DNA of 64,000 nt from Pristionchus mayeri (lineage: Eukaryota; Nematoda; Chromadorea; Rhabditida; Neodiplogasteridae), in assembly GCA_036245805.1 (NCBI GenBank), contig BTRK01000001.1, positions 37,894,995 through 37,958,994 of the forward strand. The letters are read 5' to 3'. The position numbers were made by a program, and so were the translations under genes. This document shows, piece after piece, positions 56,801 to 64,000 of the stretch. Under the pieces are notes generated by a model. That model was not told the DNA's origin. It worked only from the letters and a program-made list of their open reading frames with translations, and searched no databases. Positions within the stretch are counted from its first letter, which is position 1. Each line of letters starts with the position of its first letter.

Positions 56801-59787
56801 GTCATATAAAATCCGATTTATTTCCCGAAAGACGCCTTCTTGCAGTTACGGAACGCGAGGTCATCCATGGTATTCTCAAGGCGAAAAATCCGGATGAACA
56901 TTGCATCTGCTATGTGAGGTGAGTGGTGCTGAGATCTGGTATGATTACGCTCCCGGACTGGTCAAGAATGCCGATAAGATTAAGTCTTTTCATTCTACGC
57001 ACTAATTCGATCGGTCGAGTGATTAGAGAGTGTAGTGAATAGCGTGGTATTATTTATCGAATTCTGATGCCGATCTTTATAAACAATGGCATATTTCAGA
57101 CACATAAATAACATCGCAGTTTCGCAGACGCGCACTGCGAGCAAATTCGTCGACATCACTCATAATCATGTGAGTTGTATAATACTTAGAAATTATTTAG
57201 TAACTTAATTATGATATTATAGGTGAATACTGAAGCACAGAAACTTCTGGCCAACCTACGAGATGAGCGAGTGCCCGCGAAGGTATCTGCGGAGAACATC
57301 CGACGGTAAGATGTTGGGATTTTATTCATCAAGATCATCTACATTCGCTTATCAATTTGTAATATTGCTCCTCAGGAGTCATCTGAGTGAGAGCAAGTGA
57401 ACACCACACGCTACTTGTGTCCTCAGGGATCTACCTCAACAAGATCGCTTGAGGGCACCAATCGATTTGCGAATATTATATCTCAGGAGTACAGTAGAGT
57501 GGGCGGGTCGGGACGGCATCGACGTGCAGTACCATGCCGAGTACATTCGACAGTTCTGCTCCGATTTCTACAAGCGAATTACGCGAATGGTAGATCATGA
57601 ATCGATCGATAATCTGACAGTATAAACTGATTTTTTGAATAAATGCTCTACTCCAGGTGGATGCCGCGATGGCAAAGCACGCCCAACAACGCGATCCGCT
57701 CTTCTCCGAGGCCAGCAAATACATATTTTAATTAATTTAAATTAATAACAAATTAAAAATATTAAATTGCAGGTGCTGCAGCATCTGGACAATGTTCGGG
57801 CAGTATCGGCCAATTTCTTCGGGCGAGTAGAACAACTGGAAATCGCCCAGCAGTACGTCCGATCGCCCTCCAATCTGCCCATTATTCTACAGGTATTCAT
57901 TCGTCTGGTGTGGAAATTGGAATGTAAAGCGCAGAGCCTCGGAGAAACTTTGCGTTACACTGAATTACATTAGATGGTCAACTAGAAATTTAAAATCATC
58001 CTATCATTCGCAGAGTCTCCTGATCTATTGAGCGTTTCCGCCTGATACGATAATTTTTTTTGATATCATTCACAAACAAAGATCTCATTCGAATACCGTA
58101 CCCTGATTCAGGGCGAGAACGGGTGCGGTAAGACTGCACTGCTGGCGAAAATCGCCTGCTCGATGAGGGGGTGGATGGGCGACTCGTGCGACCCGGTGAT
58201 TGTGCTCCGATTTTTGGGTGCGAATAATATTTTATAATATAGAATAATATTTACTAATAATATTTTAATAATTTATCTACGCCACTATACCATGATAAAA
58301 TAAGTATATTTAATGCTTACAGATGAGGAAGGGCGGGAATTGAAGATGCAAAAATATTCCTCATAGAAAAAATATGGCAATTATATTATAAATGACCTAT
58401 TTTTCCTGAATTTTGTACTTGCTGCATTGCTGAACTCTGAAATTGCTGAAATTTTGCTGCATTCCTGGATTTGGGGCCTGTCTAGTGATACCATGTAATG
58501 TCTCACCATAGGCACATCTCCGGACTCCTCCACCATCGCTCCACTGCTCACTTCAGTCTGCGATCAGGTTGAGTGGTGATGAAATTCAAAAGTGACGTCA
58601 TCAGTTAACGTCATCAACCCGACTCCGTCAGATCGCACTCAACTACGACGACTCTCTGCGCGGCTCGGCTCCAGCCGAGTTGTCCAAGCTCTTCCAGCAC
58701 TTCAAGAGGATGACCACCCTGGCGAGCAGAGAGAAACCGCTGGTAATTTACAGGAAATATTTTAATTTATGGTGACCTACAACTTACTAGATGTATCGGC
58801 GAGAGCCGATAGATTGCTATCTCTCCCTGTGTTCCTCTCTCATCTATTCTATCACTCTATGGATAAACGATACCACTGACGGCTTTGCCCCGCACACCGA
58901 TAGACTAGAGAACCAAAAGAGGCCCACTCTTTTCAAGCATCCTATTATTTCTATGATAGAGAAATCTGACGCTTGATTTTCCTTTCAACCTCTTCAAATA
59001 GACTCTTCTACGATGTTTCGAGTTGATCTTTGATCTCTACAGATCATGATCTTCGATTCTCTCGACCTTCTCTCCAAGATTGACGGTGCGCACGAGCTGC
59101 TCTGGTTCCCGCCCACACTGCCCACCAATGTCAAAGTACCTAACCTTTGAGTTTTTGTATGTTGTTACCTCAACGAAAGATCTGAGTAGATAACAGAGGT
59201 AAGGGTCGTACTGCAATCTTACTGGTTTTTGAATGATTTTTGAATGTTTTCATCCGACCTAGTGCCGAATGATTATCTTTGAACTGTGCAGCTCTTCTGC
59301 TCAATCACTCCCGGTGCTTCGACCATCGCAGGTAGGTCATGCTCTATCCAATTGATCCCCCGCCTGGGCATACCAAGCCCTCTATCCCCCCCGGGGTCGG
59401 TAAATTGGTAGTGACCTCGGTCGCGAAAGGTAACGTTCCCTAGAAGCACTTTGGACAGCAGGGTTACGTAGTCCTAGCAGTAGTCGGCCTCACCGCACTA
59501 CACCACCTAGCGTAGTCGTTAACGACTGTAAAATCGCTTGACGTGGCTGCACCTTTACCTTTTACCTTTTTTTATCCAATTGATATATCAACTTTTCACT
59601 AAATCCTTATTATATGCGTATAAGCTTACGCAGTTATGAGACAGAAATGACATTTGGGGTTGCCGCATGATTACTGTAATTAGGATGGCTTTGAGGCACG
59701 ATGCGCCGACTCGTCGAGGAGGATGAGCAGTACGTGGAGGTTCCCTCGCTGGGAATGGTGGGAGCATTTAGCACTCCTTTGGTATGA
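53807..59787 (+). CDS. NWD1/TEP1-like NACHT-domain ATPase without WD40 repeats
   Basis: Twenty-three exons, each in phase, give 673 aa from MQKSRSTTPPRRAARV (53807-53891) to GMVGAFSTPLV and stop at 59785-59787. Residues about 135-260 match the N-terminal module of NWD-type proteins: VFTSSTFTDTTVERNALM, VVDMRWGVRDEATDDH, RLSVGPNFVVFLCQKYGYRP. The NACHT-type P-loop ATPase follows: Walker A GENGCGKTALLAKIA at about 509-523, FLGTSPDSSTIAPLL, and Walker B IMIFDSLDLLSK at about 600. STAND ATPases of this kind act as switchable scaffolds. Family members carry a long WD40 half after the ATPase; none is visible downstream before opposite-strand genes begin at 60319. Three introns have GC donors (54538, 56740, 57711, the last weak). 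AATAAA is at 59998-60003. The end could move if TTG|GTATGA is a donor. Confidence 0.88.
54693..54776. repeat. MITE family A, copy 7
   Basis: Foldback of 84 bp, GCACTAGGTCGGATGAAAAC to TTCTCATCCGACCTAGTGC, in an intron of the NACHT gene. The ends are perfectly preserved. Confidence 0.88.
56260..56348. repeat. MITE family A, copy 8
   Basis: Foldback of 89 bp, GAACTAGGTGGGATGAGAAC to TTGCATCCGACCTAGTTC, in an intron of the NACHT gene. The ends show two paired substitutions compared with the other copies. Confidence 0.82.
59250..59273. repeat. Solo half-end of MITE family A
   Basis: GTTTTCATCCGACCTAGTGCC stands alone without its inverted partner, in the NACHT gene intron before 59292. It is a deletion remnant. 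Confidence 0.6.
59341..59575. repeat. Unclassified dispersed repeat with ACCTTTT tail
   Basis: About 235 bp in the NACHT gene's last intron, GC-rich and unlike its surroundings (CCCCCCCGGGGTCGG, ACCTCGGTCGCGAAAGG). It ends in ACCTTTACCTTTTACCTTTT. A similar tail occurs at 47230-47252. The simple-sequence tail recalls SINE-type retroposons, but no RNA polymerase III box was identified. Confidence 0.4.
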
Positions 59788-60318
59788 CTGCTAATTGAGG
59801 CTGGTTTTTGTAGGAATGAAGAAACGTGCATTGAGCATGTAGGGAAAGAGAAATCAATCGGGGGATGGTTGCGAGTGGGGGCATGTGAATTGAAGAAAAG
59901 GACCGTATTCCTTATCCTTTCTTCTAAATCCGGTTTGGTGGTCTCTTAATCGTGTATCTTTTCTGCGTATGAAGAACTTCTGTGAAAAATTATAGAAAAT
60001 AAATTAATAAGTGTAGGAAAGTTGTGAATAAGTGTTTGCAAACAAAGAACTCATTTCTCACTCTTCATCCCTCTCACTCTAACATCCTAGGTCGATCATC
60101 CTAGAATTGTATAATATCCAATCGCATTCTCGTTAATCATCCAAAAATGACATTAAAAGTATTCATAAATTTTATCATGTGACATGCTAAATGCAGCTTA
60201 GGCATATTAACGTGAATTTAAACAATAAGGAGGAAGAAGTAGTTTAGATAATTGGAACTGAGTCGGATCATCAAAATGAGGTGAACTTTTAACAACTGAA
60301 TTCCCTAAAACATCATAA
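59788..60318. other. Convergent intergenic region
   Basis: 3' ends of the NACHT gene (plus) and of the minus-strand segment ending at 60319. No coding exon on the plus strand and no WD-repeat motif. AATAAA at 59998-60003. Confidence 0.5.
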
Positions 60319-60664
60319 TTATGCCAGTCCGATTGCTTCCAGCAGAGTCCTGAGACGGTCCACCGCGAACTCCTGTACATATAAACATGATTTTCAATAA
60401 ACCTTCTTTATTTTTACCCAACGGCTACCAACAAAAACATTAACAATATACAACAACAACAACAACAACAACTACAACAACTACAACAACTACAACAACT
60501 ACAAAAACAACAACAACAACCTCCGGGGTCTGTCCCTCAGGCGCTACTCGATGCCCGCTGCCTGCGACTGCACGTGCCAGCACGTATTCGCCATCAACGA
60601 AAAAAAGACGTACGCTGCGGTCGAGGAAAAGGAAAGAGTGGAGCAGAATGAAGAGAGATGCCAC
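60319..60664 (-). CDS. Possible two-exon 3' end of a minus-strand gene
   Basis: Segment 60664-60521 (after TCCCAG) reads VASLFILLHSFLFLDRSVRL then VDGEYVLARAVAGSGHRV and joins in phase to 60372-60319, EFAVDRLRTLLEAIGLA and stop. The intron between them is mostly the CAA/CTA microsatellite. No start was found; a family A MITE lies just upstream. It could be the tail of a small gene or chance. Confidence 0.3.
60451..60520. repeat. CAA/CTA trinucleotide microsatellite
   Basis: About 70 bases of CAACAA and CAACTA repeats. On the minus strand it reads as an artificial poly-Val open frame. Confidence 0.95.
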
Positions 60665-60676
60665 CTGGGATTAACG

Positions 60677-60765
60677 GCACTAGGTCGGATGAGTACTATG
60701 ACGCCATGCCGCCTTTGATGTATCAAATGCGGCATGGCGTCATAGTTCTCATCCGATCTAGTGCC
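60677..60765. repeat. MITE family A, copy 9
   Basis: Foldback of 89 bp, GCACTAGGTCGGATGAGTAC to TTCTCATCCGATCTAGTGC, with arms GCCGCCTTTGAT / ATCAAATGCGGC. Confidence 0.87.
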
Positions 60766-60867
60766 GGGATGATGATCGGGAACTTCTTCTATCGATTGCC
60801 CTATCTCGGCCCTGTTTCTATTTCACCATTCATCCCGAATTTCGAATTCTAGTAAGAACGCACGGTG

Positions 60868-63800
60868 CTAGAATTGATGGCTGAGACGTGATCGGAGCTC
60901 TGCGAAATGCATGTGAGGGCTGAAATGGAAGCATTGTAAAACATAAAATAACCAATGATCAGTTCTGATCGCTTGTGAATGGTAAAGACCATTCCGTATG
61001 GACTCGCCCTAGAAATTGTCAGGTCCAGTGTGAATTTTCAGTCCAAGTCGCCTACTGCATGATGTGATCACGACTAATGAATGCATACACGCGTACCGAG
61101 TAGGGTTGGCGATACGAGGGGCGGTTACGAGCTCGTTATCCTCCCCCTACTGTTATTTCGCAATCAGAGGAGGGGGAGGCGTAACGAAACCTCCCCTAGT
61201 ATTGCCAACTCTACCGAGCACAATTTTGCAGTAGCCAAAGTAGAGAATGAAGAGGGCTGCATGGAATCTCGACTCGACGCTGACGATGAGGGCTGCTGCT
61301 CGTCGTTGAGTGTCGGCAATTGTGAGCACTTGCGAGATGTCGCTGCCAAGTCAATATCTTTTTTGCAAAACGGACCAGAAAGACTATCTCGCTGCCCAAC
61401 TTCGAACCTTTCGAACGTTTTTCTTTGTATGATTCGAAGAATAATATTAAGAAGACATGATCACGGGGGACTCTCGAATGGAACTGGCACAATGCCAACA
61501 AATTTCCAACCGTACCGTGAGAGCAAGTCGTGCGAATTGAGAGAGGAGAGGGCGTCGGCGAGGAGCAGAGCCTCTATTACGAGAGTGCCCAGCGCGAGTA
61601 CTGAGGAGAATCCTACCGCCGTTTCCCACAGATCCTGGAAAACAATAACAACAATAACAACAACACCAACAACATTAATATACCCCTGTCTTCTCCAAAG
61701 TCGAGCAGAACGGACCAGCCCACACGAAAGACACCATACCGAGAAGGAAGAGCTGTAAGGCTATTTTCTTCCAGATCAGAGATCAAAGGTCACTTACCGA
61801 CAGCAAAATCACGCTGAGGGTGGCCCAAGATACACACCATCTGTTGCGGTGCTTCCGAATTGCCAGGCGACTCAGTGAGAGACCTGTGAAATCGAATTAG
61901 ATAGACTGATCATAAAGGGACACTTCTTAGATAGTTGGCCCACCCCCAATCCTCCCCAATAATTTATCATTCCCTCTCCCATTGAAAAACGGTTGTGTGG
62001 CCTAAAATCAGGGAGAGATACCTAGAAATGAAAGGGTCAGAGGAGAAAGGGGGTGGACCAATTATCCAAGAAGAGCCCATAAAGGAAAGAGTAGCTAGTG
62101 GTTGGTCTTCCGCCAGCGGTCACTCCCGAGTAAGAATTTTAACGTGTTGAACGATTTTTGCTTTCTTTGAACTGTTTCAGCTCTCTCCCCGGTGAGATTG
62201 CAGGGGTAGTAGAGAAAAGAGATATGACCTACCCACCCAAATAGACGAGACTGAAAATAGGCTGAAAGAAGAGATCGGCGGCCCGTTTCTTGCATGAGCG
62301 CTAAATTATTTTCCATTTAGATAAAATTCGAGTGAAACGAACTACCTTAGCATCTTCACAAGATACCTTCTCGAATACTTCTCTCTGCAAAATATAAAAA
62401 AAAAAATTTATTTGATATTGTCGTAAGTCCTTAGAGTCGACAAGATAGCGGCTTGAGGGAGCTAATGCAGAGCTCTGATACCTTTCTTCATTGTCGTCAT
62501 TCATTTCTAGCTATTTATATTCCATAATAATGGCATAAAGTAAGAAAAAATATTTTTAAAAAAGCTATGACTCTCACTTCGAGGGAAATGATCATTATCG
62601 AGAATACGCTGGTGAGGAGGAGGGAGCTGACGTGGAGGATCTTAAACGGAAATTGGAAAGCATGCAAAATCTACTTTTTTGAAATTCCTGTCATAAATTG
62701 GTCATTATAGTGTATTATTTTTGAGCTATTTTGTATGTGCATTCACTGATTGAGAACACCATTTCGCGCATTGCTAAATGCAGAATCTAATGAAATAGGT
62801 TGCACGAGAGTGGTTGAAATATGGGCGAATAATACTCAATTAGAATACGCCGAGTTTCTTTTGTGTGCTTCGAAACAAGTAGAGAAATCGAAAATATGAG
62901 ATTCTACACTTTCCTGTCGGCGAAACGAGAGATTCGCTAATTGCTAAGCGAAACATGAGTTCTTCTCGCACGTATCGCACCTATCGGGATTCACTAGTTA
63001 TCCACTTGTGCTAAAATCCTTAATTCGAAGGAAGATATTTCATACCTTATTAGAGGATGGAAGAGTGGAAGAAAGGGCGAGAATCAAGCCGATCCCGTTG
63101 GCTGTTAACGTGACGAACAGAGAATAGTACTGAAAAATTCTGAAGCGAGCTCGACAAAGATTCAACTGTCTCTTCATTCCATACACTTTCTTATCGATAA
63201 TCGAGATACTATGATAGTAGACTCAGAAATGGGTTTATCTTAGCTCGGCCGTCTATAATGTGTCGGAGGTCTTCGAGTGCTCTCTGGTCAACCAGTACAG
63301 TGGTTTACTACTGGTCAGCATACCACTGGTTAGCAACTGGTTAGGGGAATGGTTTGCCGAAACTCCGCCCCTTCTACATGGTCAACAACTGGTTGGGAGA
63401 AACCAGAGAAGTGCGCGAAGAGAGAGCATTGCCAGTACTGCGAAATATAGTAGTGAAACGTTACGAATCCCGTTTGTGGTAACGGGTGTGTATGAGATAC
63501 AACGCTAGAACCTCACTTATTTAAATGATAAACAGACCTCAACATTTTCAATGACGGACCATGCAGAAGAGTTTATCTCATGCAGCAACTGGAGAGACGA
63601 ATTTGAACAGTTCATAGTAAGATCCAGACTGCACTGAAAAACGAGATTTTAGAAGAAGAGGAGGCAGGCACTTCTCCCCTATCTTCAGTGCAGAGTATCA
63701 ACATTGTTATAAGAGAAGTGCACTCTTCAAGTGACATTGCTTTCCGTCAAAAAGCTGTTTCTCAAGAAAAATTGCTGTTCTATCGCATATTTGAGGTAGT

Positions 63801-64000
63801 GAAAATAAGTTGGATAAATGCTTCTTGAATTTCCATGCTCTCTCATCGCTTGCTATTTCGAGAGATTTAACGAAGTGGAGAGATGTCCGTCCTAATTTCT
63901 AGCCCTACTGCTCACCTTATGGCTGCTGAGCGGTGTTTATTCGGGCAATCGATGAAGGAAGGAGAGAGACTCACCTTATTGCGCCGTAGAATGAGTATCA
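60868..64000 (-). CDS. Unrecognised multi-pass membrane protein, 3' part
   Basis: Ten phase-consistent exons on the minus strand, entering from the right edge: 64000-63975, 63129-63046, 62640-62578, 62384-62346, 62261-62237, 61883-61798, 61752-61684, 61634-61516, 61342-61215 and a last exon 60899-60868 ending LRSRLSHQF. About 223 residues are visible. Hydrophobic segments: YYSLFVTLTANGIGLILAL, ILHVSSLLLTSVFSIMIISL, WATLSVILLSLFLLGMVSF, AVGFSSVLALGTLVIEALLL and HAALFILYFGYCKIVL, separated by short charged loops (RLAIRKHRNRW; ADTQRRA). At least five membrane helices. An alternative last exon 61054-61038 also keeps the frame. It might be a chemoreceptor-like or tetraspan protein; I do not recognise a family signature. 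Confidence 0.65.

Noticed and set aside
60440..60664. Poly-Val minus-strand frame
   Set aside because: The Val run is the CAA/CTA microsatellite. Only the flanking segments could be coding and are listed with low confidence.
61081..61758. 225-codon plus-strand open frame
   Set aside because: It is antisense to three phase-consistent minus-strand exons (61752-61684, 61634-61516, 61342-61215) that encode membrane helices. It has no motif of its own.
1..64000. CRISPR arrays, bacterial operons or phage genes
   Set aside because: The exon-intron structure is clearly eukaryotic. Direct repeats seen are microsatellites or transposon related, without spacer-repeat periodicity.

Overview
The window looks like nuclear DNA of a free-living nematode, probably rhabditid or diplogastrid. 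Genes are dense and broken into many short exons. Introns have GT..(T)TTCAG borders and are often under 100 nt. Several start codons lie a few bases after a pyrimidine-AG, as expected for spliced-leader (SL) acceptors. The encoded proteins match families known from Caenorhabditis. All exon borders below were joined by eye by keeping reading phase across introns; no aligner or transcript data were used.

Layout, left to right: (1) 292-1761, minus, 5' part of a 3-hydroxyacyl-CoA dehydratase running off the left edge. (2) 3007-8723, minus, complete bestrophin chloride-channel gene (19 exons). (3) 9789-18469, plus, LAMMER/CLK dual-specificity kinase (madd-3 type) with long low-complexity N-terminal exons; the first five charged exons may be the same gene. 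(4) 19606-20778, plus, Cys-type glutathione peroxidase with a signal peptide. (5) 21094-25046, a large inverted duplication: the right arm carries an intact-looking gene for a secreted protein I do not recognise, and the left arm has lost about 0.9 kb of it. (6) 26548-36686, plus, MAP3K4/MTK-1 kinase. (7) 37061-42308, plus, CAAX prenyl protease FCE-1/ZMPSTE24, with a mariner element in an intron. (8) 43231-48076, plus, C2H2 zinc-finger protein, followed by a deleted mariner. (9) 49782-50216, minus, small protein of unknown function; 50438-51568, minus, CCCH zinc-finger protein; 51933-52253, plus, two small ORFs in tandem. (10) 52835-52907, tRNA-Phe(GAA). (11) 53807-59787, plus, NWD1/TEP1-like NACHT protein that stops before any WD40 repeats. 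(12) 60319-64000, minus, a short doubtful coding segment and the 3' part of an unrecognised multi-pass membrane protein running off the right edge.

The genes do not form one pathway. They are housekeeping and signalling genes: lipid elongation, ion channel, two kinases, redox enzyme, prenyl protease, transcription or RNA regulators, and a STAND-type ATPase. Possible operon-like pairs, judged from spacing alone, are mtk-1/fce-1 (374 bp apart) and the CCCH gene with the small gene after it (220 bp to its first supported exon).

Repeats are prominent: ten copies of an ~87-bp palindromic MITE with ends like CACTAGGTCGGATGA, three longer relatives, a second hairpin family in introns, two mariner-type elements, a hAT-like MITE with an 8-bp target duplication, and a TTAA-flanked (piggyBac-like) 227-bp element present in both arms of the inverted duplication. 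The strongest candidate for something undescribed is that inverted duplication with one intact and one gutted copy of a secreted-protein gene. Also notable are about six GC-AG introns, and an apparent NACHT protein without its usual WD40 half.
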